64,000 nucleotides of DNA from Linanthus parryae (lineage: Eukaryota; Streptophyta; Magnoliopsida; Ericales; Polemoniaceae). The stretch is from the NCBI GenBank assembly GCA_023055425.1, contig JALGPY010000003.1, positions 77,289,491 through 77,353,490 of the forward strand. Reading direction: 5' to 3'. The notes beneath the pieces were generated by a model. That model searched no databases and had not been told where the DNA came from. It saw only the letters and a list, made by a program, of their open reading frames with translations. Of this stretch, positions 33,473 to 44,484 are shown piece by piece. Each line of letters opens with the position of its first letter. The first letter of the stretch is position 1. The translations under genes and the position numbers were made by a program.

Positions 33473-35146
33473 ATGGAGCACAAATTAGCTAGACTTCAAC
33501 AGAAGAAAGAGCCTTCAACATTGAGGAAGAAGAAGAGAGCAACCAAGAAAATTAAGGTCACCATATCTAATTCTAGATCAGAGGGGACACAAATCATGCA
33601 TAAGGCATCTCCTCCAGTTAAGAAGGTCAAAATAGGAAAGATGTGGAAGCTTCTAGGGTAGAATCAGAAGAGGTTCAAGAGAGTCAAGAGCAGTGGGAAG
33701 AAGTACAAGAAGCAGAGGAACTAAGGAATGATCAAGAGGGTCAAGATGAGTCAAACAAGAACAAAGGGGGATACAAGAAGAATAAAGTTGTGGAAGTCAA
33801 ACAGAAAGATCAGACTCTAAAGAAGGAGAAACTAGAAGTTAAATATGATCAACCTTCAGGGAAAAAGGTTAGAGTTAAGAATAGAGCTGCTAAAACCAAA
33901 AGCAAAGGGAGTTTTGGAAAGTATTTACTTGCTAGGAATTGGTTTATTAGTCCAGAAGTCAAAAAGGTTTGGATGGATGGATATGCTTCTTCCAAAGTTG
34001 CTTTCTGTAGTTTAATTTCTTCTGATCTATTAGATGAATTGGGCATAAATTGCATTAGAAAGTTGAAAGATTCATCTGTTTGGAAGATAATAAACCCTAG
34101 TTTTGAGGCTTATCCTAGGCTTACAAGACTGTTTTAGTTGAATTTGGTGCAAGAAGAAGAAGAGAGTTATGTTTTAACCTCTAAAGTAGCTGGTGTTAAT
34201 ATGAGTTAGATCATAATGTCTTTGCCAAGGTCTTTGGGATTCCTAAGAAATTTAAAGTGAGTGAACATCCTGAGATAAAAGAATGTTTGGATAAGGCAAA
34301 AGTGATGTTTTTCTTAGAGGTCACACCAACTGGAACAAAGCAATTGACACACTGCGTGCTCAATTGTGAAGCTAAGATTTTTTTCACAATTATCATGAGG
34401 TGTATCGTCCAAAGAGAGCATTCTAGGGAGTTCGTTACCGGTAGGGTGCTTATAGTGATGTTTCTAATTTGTCAAGGGCTTGAGATAGATCTTCCTAGTG
34501 TTCTTATGGAGCATATGCTTTATTGTGCAACTAGGAATATAAATCATCCTCTGCCTTATGAAAATCTGCTACCTTAGATTTTTGGGATATCATTGAAGGA
34601 TGAGGAGAAAATAGCTTGTGGTTTTGGGTTGGTGGATGAAGCTGCTATCCAGAGGATTGGGATTGTGCATACTGAGATGAAGGAGAAAAAATTCATCAAA
34701 CCTAAGGTAGCTACTGCTTCAATGGCTTCAGTTAATCTTGATTTTTCTCAAATCATTGATAGGATTGAGGTAATGGAAGATAGAATAGAAGACTTTAGGC
34801 AAACCAAGTTTGATTTGTCATTTGAGTTTGGCAAGTTCAAGGCTTTGGTGAATGGGAAGTTGGACATGATTATCAAAGGCTTGAAACTAGAGGAAATTCC
34901 ATCTGCAACCCGTTAAGATGATAGTGTGGCTTCGGATGAAGTGATTGGGAATTTTTTTTGAAGAAGAAGAAGGTGGTTCCAGTGATTCCGACATCAAAGG
35001 ATTTATTTGAACAATCTGATGAAGAAGTTGGTGATGAAGAAGTTGTTGGAGAAGAAACTGAGAAAGAGGCTGCAAATGTTGATGAGATTATTGTTGACGT
35101 TGTTGCTGAGGATGAAACAGAGAATGCAGAAGATCAATATGAATAG
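33473..35146 (+). pseudogene. Post-pol accessory ORF of element 2b
   Basis: ATG 33473 (MEHKLARLQQKKE) opens a Lys-rich N-terminus. A globular part follows: GKYLLARNWFISPEVKKVW near 33930, then FAKVFGIPKKF and LTHCVLNCEAKIFF near 34210-34380. The end has a probable coiled coil (IIDRIEVMEDRIEDF) and a very acidic tail. Frames change near 33650 and 34150-34250, and stops occur. The globular part resembles the putative plant transposon protein family often found after pol in SIRE and Athila elements, where such ORFs are called envelope-like without proof of function. Confidence 0.6.
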
Positions 35147-35635
35147 AAAGAAGAATCAGATGGAGATGAAACACTGAAGCCAGAGCAAGCTGGTGTTGAC
35201 AAAGGCAAAGGAAAAAAAGCAAGGTTTAAGAAGGAAAGAAGCCTAGAAGGATGCTGTTGTGTGAAGTCTAACCCTTGAACCGTTCTGTCTCTTCTTTCTA
35301 TCTAGTTTCTTTCTTCTCTTTCTCTCAAAGCCTTGAAGTTCAGTAAAATGTTTTGTATTTTTTTTCAAAAACTCTGAGTATGATCCTACATTCCTTAAGC
35401 TTTGTTTTATGAAAGTCAAAAAGGGGGAGAAGTATGTATGTGTAATAAGTATGTAGGATTATTTTTTCGGTATTCTTGTTTTCGTAGGACTATTTTGTGT
35501 GATCTATGACAGATTATGTGTTTTCATACTTGTTTGTTTGGTTTCTTATTGCTATGTGTTGTTATACTTGCAATTCAATGTTGTTATTGAGCTGCATGGT
35601 GCTGAGTATATAAGAACTTTTTTTTCTCTTTCATC

Positions 35636-35646
35636 AAGAGGGAGAT
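35636..35646 (+). other. Polypurine tract of element 2b
   Basis: AAGAGGGAGAT directly precedes the 3' LTR start. A stronger purine run, AAAAAGGGGGAGAAG near 35418-35432, lies about 200 bp upstream and could be an older or accessory tract. Confidence 0.65.
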
Positions 35647-37113
35647 TGACAATTCAATTGCTCTGCCTTGATATTAAGTGTAAATTGTGGATGTTTATTG
35701 AAGATGATGAAAGACATTGGTAACATATGTTCAAGGATCCAAGGCCTTGAAGGTTTATGTTTGCTTTGGAATTGGTTAAGTATGCTTTAACAATATTGTG
35801 TATGCATGTGTAGCATTGGATCAGTTGTTGATTTAATGTGTCTTACAAATATTCTTGGACTATATTTATGTGTTTCTAACACTCACAGGGGTCACATTTT
35901 GATTTAATTACGGTTTGGAATGCTTTAATCTTAAAACTGTAAAGGATGTCACAGAGCTCTAAGGCCTTGAGATTTGCCTTGAACTGCTGACAGTCTTCTA
36001 GCTTAATTGATTCTTTCTTGGAGGATGCTATAAGTATTGATCATAATTTTATCTTTATCATTTACATATTACTGATCTGGTTTTTATGTAGTCATCTAAA
36101 TTGTTGGCTTAGTTTCTTACATAAACTGTTGTGCCAAACAGTCCGTTCTATTTTGATTTATTTTATGGATTTTGTTTGACCTTGGAATCAAGTTTTTTGC
36201 AGGGTTGTTCGTCGTTGAAAACCATCAAAACAAACTGTAATGGAAATAAATTCATAGCTCTTGAAAGAAGCATGTTTGGGAGAGGATTTTTAGGGAGACA
36301 GTTCCTAAAATCTCTCATTCAGTTACTGCAGCTGGATATAAGCTTCAGTTTGAATTTCAAGAAAAAGGAGAGACTTAGAGTGAACTTATCATTGATAAAT
36401 AAGAGTTTTTACTATCGTGGAGATCATAAAATCAACTCTTCAATCAAATCAAGCTCTCACATTGCTGAACAAGAAGATCAATCATCCAGAAAGCTGAAGA
36501 ACACATCCAAGCTTCACTGCTTATTTCATCTCTGTGTTCTTAAATACTTGTACTTTATTTCTGTGATTATTCTGATTTCTTAAACCTCAAAAACATATAA
36601 CTTTATTTGTTCAAGTGAACAATAAGAGGTTCTTATTGCTTCAACAGACGTAGCTGTTACTAGATAGATTGGGAACCACAAGGTGTATAGGTGTAAGGAA
36701 ACTCACTTAAGGCTTGAGATCTAGGGCTAAATGTGGTTGGTTAATAAGAAGTTTTTTCCGAATCCTGGAGGGATTAGATCCCTCATGAATAGACTAAGTC
36801 CGATTGTTACTGAACTCTGTAAAATCCTTGTGTTCTTTATTTTTACAGTACTGTTCTATTTCACTGCAAACCATCTAGCACAAAAGAGGTTTCTCAAAGG
36901 CTTGAAGTATTTTACAGCTCAAGGCCTTGAAGCTTTTTCTTGTTCTAAAAAATCTTCTGTCTTCTATCAAAACTCCTCCAAGGCCTTGTGATTCTTTCAG
37001 TGGCTTACGTATTTTTTTCAAAAGAGTGAGTTTTAGCAAAAGTTTCCATACTCTATTCACCCCCCCCTTCTAGAGTATTTGATCCTGTTTTATACTTACA
37101 TTACAAACATTCA
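35647..37113 (+). repeat. 3' LTR of element 2b
   Basis: It is 1467 bp, starts TGACAATTCAA and ends AAACATTCA, and pairs with 26572-27987. GTTTA follows at 37114-37118. Confidence 0.85.
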
Positions 37114-37118
37114 GTTTA

Positions 37119-38800
37119 CTATTCTACTACAACTGGCATCACGACTCTCAAGTCTGAGGATGATCTTTCAGTCACTGAATTAAAAAATGTATCAAAAAAT
37201 CATAAATCTATGAACTTGTTATGTTATTCTCTTATTGCAGATGAGTTCAAAAGAATATCCAAATGCAAAAGTGCCAAGGAGATTTGGGAGTAGCTGGTTA
37301 TGACATATGAAGGAACTAGTCAAGTCGAGCAGACTAAGATAAACATTCTACTCAGGCAGTATGAGCTATACAAGATGAATTTTGATGAATCCATCAATGA
37401 CACGTTGAAAAGGTACACAGACATTGCGAATAACTTAGAGTCCTTGGGAAAAGAATTCTTAAATTAATAAAAATTTGGGAAGATTCTAAGAAGTTTACTA
37501 AAGCCAAGTGGGAACCAAAGACCACTGCATTTGAGGAAACTCAGGATTTGAGCCTTCTGGAGCTAAATGATCTGCAAGGCAAGCTACTCACTCATGAGAT
37601 TTCTGTGAAAGAAGTGGATGGTGATATGAGTGAAAAAATCGAGAACATGACACTCAAGGAAAAATAAAATGAGAAATCCTTAAGCCTCTAATAGGAAGAT
37701 GATGATGATGATGACGAAGCCTTAACCTTGGTCTCCAAGGGTTTGACCAGAATCCTGAAAACGAAAATGAACTCTGGAAACAAGGACTCCAACAAATACA
37801 AATCAAAATCCTCAAGCAGTAAGGATCACAGAGGTAAGTCTTCTTCATATTCACATAAATCTAAAGTGATGAATTGCTTTGAATGTGGAGATGCATATCG
37901 CCGGGTGAGGGATTGTCGTCAAAATAAAAAAGAACAGGCGTTTCCCTAAGAAGGAATCTGACAACAGAAGGAAGAAATGCATGGTTGCATTTCTGGAGTG
38001 ATTTTGATTCATCAATTGATTCCGATTTAGATGAAGAACAAGCTAATCTTTTCCTCATGGCTGAGCATGAAGAAGAAAACAGCTCAGACAAACACATTGA
38101 GGAGATGGTAAAAAGAAATCTTGCTAGCCCTTCTGATGTTCTACCTGAAATTCTCAAAAGCATGTTTTTAAATGAGGAAATTTATAGAAATGAGATTGAA
38201 TCTTTGAAGGTGAAATTTCATGAGCAGGCTAATGAAAATTTAAATTTGGTTTTTCCAAATAAAATTCTTGAAGTATCTTAGTCAAAGTTGATAGTGGATA
38301 GCAGGTTCAAAGCCTTCAAGGCACGGGTCAAAGAAGTTGTAGTTGAAAATACTCTTTTAATTAAGTTTTTAGATCTGAAACATCATTTAGATGATTTAGA
38401 ACAACATAACACTTCATTAACTAAGAAACTTCAAGAATCAAGGAAAGTTTTATCAAGATTTACAGGCTCAGAACATAACGTCAATTTCATGCTTGGAGGA
38501 AGTCTGGATTTTGTACAAAAAAGTGAAATTGGTTACAATCCAAACTTTTTAAAGAAAAACCAAACCACTTTTGTGAAAGTAGGAAACAAACATTCTCAAA
38601 AAATGTTTCTACAATGGAAAACTTGATCATGTGAAGCTACTTGACCTTTTAGAAGGACAGAACCTCACATAATGAGGAACACATATCCTTATCAGCTTAA
38701 GGAACAAGTGACGGAGATTTGGGTTACTAAGGAATCAGACCACCTAATATGGTTCTCAATATGAGTCCAAATTCTACATTTTTCCTAATAGCCTGTTAAG
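37119..38800 (+). pseudogene. gag of element 2a, continued
   Basis: The gag cut at 26571 resumes: TGITTLKSEDDLSVTELKNV near 37133 matches the 2b gag near 28220. The zinc knuckle at about 37870 reads CFECGDAYRRVRDC, with Arg where the family has His. The coiled-coil and NFMLGG, GYNPNFLK blocks are at 38288-38626. Several stops break it. Confidence 0.75.
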
Positions 38801-38814
38801 GCATTGATTAAATT

Positions 38815-41800
38815 TTGAAGGCTGTCACAAATACTAAGGATCAGAAGTGGTTTTTGGATAGTGGTTGTTCCAGGCACATGAGTGGAAAGAAGTCTCTGTT
38901 AACAAAACCCAAAGAATATTCTGTAGAAACAATCACACTTGGTAATAAGGAAACATGCAACATCATTGGTATAGGTAGTATTGGTAATAAATTTTCTACC
39001 TCTTTTTCTGAATTTTATCTTGTAGAGGGTTTGAATTATTGCTTAGTATCTCTCAATTATGTTATAAGGGTAATCAAGTCATTTTTGACAAGGAAAAATG
39101 TGTGTTGAAAGATGAGAAATCTAGCAATCGCATACTCACTGCTCCTAGGTCATACAATGTCTATGCTATGTATGCTAACAAAGTTGCAGGATAAAGTATG
39201 AAGTGCCTCAAAGCTTTGAAGGAAGATCCAAAGCTTGGCATAGAAAACTTTGGCGTATAATCATGCACACAATGAACAAGCTTATCTTAAAGGACTTGGT
39301 AAGGGGATTACCGGCAATGAAATTTACAGATACTGCTATATGCAGGGCATGTACCTAAGGTAAACAGACAAGGATTTCATTCAAGCCAAAGAACTTTGTA
39401 AGTACTACTAGACCCTTAGAGATGATGCACATGGACTTGTGTTCTCCTATGAGAGTTCAAAAATCTAAAGGAAAAACGTATATGCTTGTTGTGATAGATG
39501 ATAACTTTAGATCTACTTGAGTTATGTTTATTATAGAAACATATGAAGCATTACAAGAATTCTTAAAGCTTTGTATAGAGCTTCAAAAGTTGAAAAATGC
39601 ATGTTGCATCTGTTATAAGTGATCATGGTAGAGAATTTGATCAACTTGAATTTGATTTATTTTGTGCACATCATGGTATTTCACACAAATTTTCCGCACC
39701 TAGAACTCCACACCAAAATGGAGTGGTAGAGAGAAAGAATAGAAAACTTTAAGATACGTCTATAACCATGCTTCTTGAAAACAATTTGCCAATATATTTC
39801 TGGGAATAAGCTGTTAACACTACAAATTATGTGCTCAATAGATGCTTGATTAGGCATATTTTTAAGAAAACTCCATATGAACTTTTAAAAGGTAGAAATC
39901 CAAGTGTTTCTTACTTTAAGTCTTTTGGGTTTACTTGTTATGTGCATAATAATGGCAAGGATAATCTTGGTAAGTTTGATGCTAGAAGAGATGGAGGTAT
40001 ATTTCTTGGTTATTCTCATTGTACCAAAGCTTATAGAGTTTTCAATAAAAGAACTAAGGTTGTAGAAGAGAGCATTCATGTGATTTTTGATGAAAGCTAT
40101 GATGGTTCCTTGAGTGACAGTTTTGCATATCTCAATCTAAATAAGTATGAGTCCGATGATGATATTGAGAAGGAGAAAAGGCCGCAAAACCAAAATGCGG
40201 GAACATCCAAGAGAGTCTCAAAGCTTTGAACAACCTTCTGAACAAAATTCTCAAAGCTTTGAGACTGGACTTAGCATATCACAAATGTTCCAGCCACTGC
40301 ATCAAGCTCTCAAAGGAATGAAAATATTGTTGGAGAACCAGAACCCTGTACACCAAGGACGAAGTTCAAATATTTGTCATCTCATCCAGTTGACAACGTT
40401 ATCTCTGATCAAAATATTGATACTCAGACCAGAGGACAATTAAAGAATTTGTTTTCATACAATGCCTTTGTATCACTTGTAGAACCTAAGAATGCAAGGG
40501 AGGGATTGCAAGAAGCAGATTGGATCATTGCAATGCAGAGTGAGTTGAATGAATTTGAAAGGAAAAAATTATGGAACTTGTTCCTAGCCAAACAAAACAA
40601 TTAGTGATTGGAACCAGATTGGTGTTTAGGAACAAGCTTGATGAGAATGGTAAGATTGTCATAAACAAAGTCAGACTTGTGGCGCAAGGGTATAATTAAG
40701 AAGAACGTATTGATTATGAGGAGACATTTTTTCGCGTTGCCAGGTTGAGAAGCTATTAGAAACTTCTTGCATTTGCGTCTCATAAACACATAAAGCTTTA
40801 TTAAATGGATGTCGAACGTGCTTTCTGAAATGGTTATTACAAGAAGAAGTATTTGTTGCACAACCTTCTGGTTTTGAAGATGATAATTTCTCTGATCATG
40901 TTGATAAATTTGACAAAGCTCTCTATGGCCTCAAACAAGCTCCAAGAGCTTGGTATGACAAAATTTCAAAGTACTTACTTGAAAATAATTTTAAGAGAGC
41001 CCTAGTTATAAAAACTCTTTTCATAAAGACTCATGAAAAAGACATCCTAGTAGTACAAATTTGTATTGATGATATATTATTTGGTGCTACTAATGATGCT
41101 CTGTCAAAAGAGTTTTCTAGTCTAATATGCAGGGAATTTGAGATTGAGCTTAATGGGAGAATTAAATTTCTTTATGGGACTTCATGTACATCAAATGAAG
41201 AAAGGAATTTTTTTGCATCAAGACAAATATAACTAGGACTTCCTAAATAGGTATAATATGTGTCAGTCCAATGTAGCTAAGAATCCCATGTGTTCTTCAT
41301 TATCCTTAGATAAGGATACAAATTGTAAGAGTGTGAATCAAAAGGAATACACAGGTATGACTGGTTCACTAATGTATTTAACTGCTAGTAGACCGTATAT
41401 CATGTTTAGTATCTCTATGTGTGAAAGGTTTCAAGAAGATCGTAAGGATAATGTCACTTAGTTGCTGTTAAAGGAATCTTTAGATATCTGAAAGGTACCA
41501 AACACTTGGGCCTTTGGTATCCAAGAAGGTCTAATATCTCTTTGAGTGGTTATTCAGATGAAGACTTTGCAGCACACAAAGTTGACAGGAAGAGCACTTC
41601 AGGATGTTGCCAATTCCTTGGTTCATCAATGATTAGCTGGCATTTAATGAATCAAAACTCAGTAGCCTTGTCAACTGTAGAGGATGAATATATAGTATAT
41701 GGAGCTTGTTGCTCACAAGTGTTGTGGGTTTCTTAACAAATGAGAGATCTTGGATATGAGTTCAGAGAATTTCCTATTAAATGTGACAACAAAAGTTCTA

Positions 41801-41995
41801 TTTCAATCACAAAGATCCCTATGCAGAACTCCAGAACTAAAAAAATTGATGTGAGACATCATTTCATAAGGGATAATGTTGAGAAATTTGGTGTCTCTAT
41901 CTTTTGTAGCTACTGCTATGCAGATTGTTTGTATTTTCACTAAGCTATTACCAGATCAAAGGTTGGCAACTCTATGGCTTGAATTGGACATGCTA
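38815..41995 (+). pseudogene. pol of element 2a: protease, integrase, RT, RNase H (broken)
   Basis: Protease: WFLDSGCSRHMSGKKSLL near 38850. Integrase: HMDLCSPMR near 39430, ISDHGREFDQLEFD near 39610, PHQNGVVERKN near 39710. RT: ALYGLKQAPRAWYD near 40918; the catalytic YVDD reads CIDD near 41066, so the polymerase would be dead even without the stops. RNase H: SGYSDEDFAAHK near 41540 and STVEDEYIVYGA near 41670. Many stops and shifts are present. Confidence 0.8.
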
Positions 41996-42370
41996 AACAA
42001 GGATGCATTCGTTTAGGGGGGGTATTAGATCATATGTGTTATATGTGTGATATTCTCAAAGCCTTGAGATAATACATTCTTAAGCCTTGGAAGTATTCTT
42101 CAAATATTTGGAGTTTATGTTATTTTTACAGTTTCTCAAAGCTTTGGACCTGTATTTCAATGCTTAAGAGAGTAATCCTGTAAGTTTTGTTCAATAATTG
42201 GATCACTTAATATTTTGAATTATCTTAATAGATAATTGTAGAGTATTACAAATGTTCAGAGTATCTTTAAAAATATCTCAAATAACTTTTCTGTTACAAT
42301 TATGGATCAATTTCAAAAGAGTTATTTTTTAGTTCAAAGTCCAAAAACCTATTTAAGGTAAACTCTCCAG

Positions 42371-42434
42371 GCTTACTCTCAGTCTCTTCCAATCTCTATC
42401 TCCGTCTCTATCTCTATCTCCATCTCTCTCTCTC

Positions 42435-42467
<33 letters not shown>
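42371..42467. repeat. Pyrimidine tract and (TA)n microsatellite
   Basis: A CT-rich run with TCTC and TATCTC units leads into (CT) then a (TA) run at 42435-42467 with one C interruption. It lies in the stretch just before the element 2a post-pol ORF. Confidence 0.8.
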
Positions 42468-42495
42468 CCAATTACTTCTAAAACCCCAAACCCTA

Positions 42496-42795
42496 ATGGA
42501 GTGAAAATCTCAAAGGATTCAACAACAGAACAAGAAATCAACAATGGGGAAGAAGAGAATGGTTAAGAGGAAGACTAAGATCACAATCTCTTATTCATAT
42601 TCTTAGAAAACTGCAACCTTGCAAGATACTTCTCCTCCATCAAAGAAGTTAAGAAAGGAGAAGGATGAACATGAGAATAGATATGGGTCTGGTAAAGAAA
42701 AGAGGGATAACAAGAAAGGAAATGGATACATCAAGAAGGTAGAAGGAGATTAGAAGAAGAAGAAGAAGCTGGCCAAAGCAATACTAATAAAGCGT
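42496..42795 (+). pseudogene. Start of the post-pol ORF of element 2a, truncated
   Basis: ATG 42496 begins ME then a stop, and the next codons are Lys/Gln-rich and match the N-terminus of the 2b post-pol ORF at 33473 in position and composition (KRKTKITIS against TKKIKVTIS). Similarity stops near 42795, where unrelated DNA begins, so the C-terminal part and the 3' LTR of element 2a are lost. Confidence 0.55.
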
Positions 42796-43270
42796 GACAA
42801 TCGACTCGCCCTTCATTTTCCTTTCCAATTTTTTCTTTATTTGTTACGGGGAAAGAGCCCACCCGGGAAAGCGAAAGGGAACTCCAACCTGTGGCAGCGA
42901 TGGGGCAGTAGAGAGACCGAATGGGCTACTCCTCTTTCTTGTCGAATCGCGGCCTAAATAGAACTTTCGAGGAATAGGAAGAAGCAGAAGGTAGGCTTTT
43001 TGCGCTTCTTTTAGTGCAGGAGCGATCTTTGGCGGCATCTATCCAATGGGCGATCGGAGCGACCAAGACTGGACCTCCATATGATAAGGTTTCCCCTTTT
43101 AGGGACGAACGAGTCATACTTCTACACGAATGGATGAATCTATCTATTTTTCCTGTGGGCCATTCTTACATCGGTCTTAGAACCTGAAAACGACTAAGCT
43201 TTTTAAATAAATACAGAAAGTAAAGAAAAAAAGACTATGTCGAGGAGGGGTTAGCAACGATAACTTGGTA
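42796..43270. other. Possible mitochondrial DNA insertion (NUMT)
   Basis: Base composition changes abruptly here to near 48% GC and the text looks unlike the transposons on both sides. It has the balanced composition and style of plant mitochondrial intergenic DNA, with overlapping minus-strand frames of about 60 codons (43038-42844 and 43117-42926). I cannot name a mitochondrial gene in it. The call is from general resemblance only. Confidence 0.35.
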
Positions 43271-43502
43271 TATTGACTATACGACCATTAACTAAAATAT
43301 GTCAACTCATCCGGGATAGGGTAAAAGACTCGACCAACCCTTAGACCTGCCCTCGGGGCAAGTCCTCCCTCTTCAAATTCCCAATCTGTTAATAGCATGG
43401 TAATGGCCCCCAGTTTGGGTGTGATACGATGATGAATAAGAAGAAAGTTGTGAAGAAAAATGATCAGAAACAGAAAAAACGGAAGAGAAGAAGAATGATC
43501 AT
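43271..43502. other. Unassigned junction DNA
   Basis: No clear feature. A Lys/Arg-rich plus-strand stretch near 43430-43500 resembles the composition of the SIRE-type post-pol ORF and could be a displaced piece of it, but the match is too weak to call. Confidence 0.3.
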
Positions 43503-43860
43503 GTTGGATTTTGATACGGATTACGCAGCAGAAATACAAAATAAATATTTCGTTCAAAGCCATCCATGAATTGCAGGACAAGCCATATAACGTGGTAAGA
43601 GTAAAAACGTTGTGTACCTTGTTTTTCTAAAAGATCACTCCACGTAGAATGCTATCCACGTCTCTATGAATATCCATGCCTAGGATTGCACTAGATTGCT
43701 TACAACGTCAATGTTCTAGCAAACGAGACACCCCAGCTCACGCGCCTCAATGAGGACGATGACGCATGGAGGGGGCAGACGGGGGTTTTGGCCCTCTCGT
43801 CTTCTTCTCTCCTTGCTTTGTTCTCTCACTCATTGATAATGCACTTATGAGAAAATAAGC
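43503..43860 (-). repeat. Possible copia LTR fragment, minus strand
   Basis: TGTTGGATTTTGATACGG and the next bases are similar to the reverse complement of the 5' LTR end of element 3 (CCGTTGCGTATCCATGAATC... to 45911). This would be the end of a related LTR in the opposite direction, cut at the CACTA terminus. Confidence 0.35.
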
Positions 43861-43866
43861 TAGTAG

Positions 43867-44484
43867 CACTACAAAAAATACTGCCTCCGTTGACAACAAA
43901 ATTTGTCGGTAGATAGCGTAAATTTGTCGGCAGATATTCTACCGACAGAAATTGGTTTGTCGATCCGTAGTCACAATAACTCCGTCGTTAGAGTGATAGC
44001 CGACAAGCGTTCTCTTTGTCGGCAGAAAGAGTAAGCAGCGACATAAATTTCTCTCGGTAGTTTCGGTCTACAGACTATGTCCTTTTGTCGCCTTTAAAAC
44101 TAACGACAAACATATATTCATGTGTAATTAGATAGATGACATCCAGAATAGTCACTAGAAGAGAAGTTTGTCGGTAATTCATCTTTCTTGTGACGTTCGT
44201 GCTTGTCACCTTTATCACAACTTAATAAAAAAAACACTTTTGAAGACCATCCAAACATGCTGCCAAACATAAACAAGATGCAATAAATTGGCATTTTACA
44301 TAAGATTAGAGCTTAGTTAAAAAACTACACAAGTCATTCCAGATTCTAGTCTAGTTAAGAGAAATCATAGACGTAGTAGACATAGTAGATCCAAAACTCC
44401 GTGGCATGAACTATATGTAGCACTCTATTCACGAACACATGGTCCAAAGAGCTAACGTACTCCATTCACGAACCATTGCAAATA
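43867..44484 (+). mobile_element. CACTA (En/Spm-type) transposon terminus, interrupted
   Basis: The element begins CACTACAAAAAATACT at 43867, the standard CACTA terminal repeat. Subterminal repeats follow in both directions: TTTGTCGGTAGATA, TTTGTCGGCAGATA, ACCGACAGAAATT, TTTGTCGGCAGAAA, all within 250 bp. Such subterminal motifs bind transposase in this superfamily. The left flank is TAG (43864-43866), a candidate three-base duplication. Element 3 is inserted at 44484, so the other terminus is not in the window. Confidence 0.75.

Larger units (their letters stand above)
26572..37113 (+). mobile_element. Element 2b: SIRE/Maximus-like element nested in 2a
   Basis: It is 10.5 kb, with LTRs 26572-27987 and 35647-37113, primer site 27990, purine tract 35636-35646, gag, pol and a post-pol ORF. 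It is flanked by ATTTA and GTTTA, a five-base duplication with one later change. Removing it rejoins the 2a gag. Insertion into a copy of its own family makes 2b younger than 2a, although its genes are also broken by many stops. Confidence 0.85.
24875..42795 (+). mobile_element. Element 2a: SIRE/Maximus-like Ty1/copia element, split
   Basis: It is made of 24875-26571 and 37119 to about 42795, separated by element 2b. Its parts in order are LTR-a, primer site TGGTATCAG, gag start, the insertion, then the rest of gag, protease, integrase, RT, RNase H and the beginning of a post-pol ORF. The 3' LTR is missing: similarity to 2b stops near 42795. Integrase before RT is Ty1/copia order. The long gag with NFMLGG and GYNPNFLK blocks and the post-pol ORF suit the SIRE/Maximus lineage. 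All coding parts are heavily broken. Confidence 0.8.
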
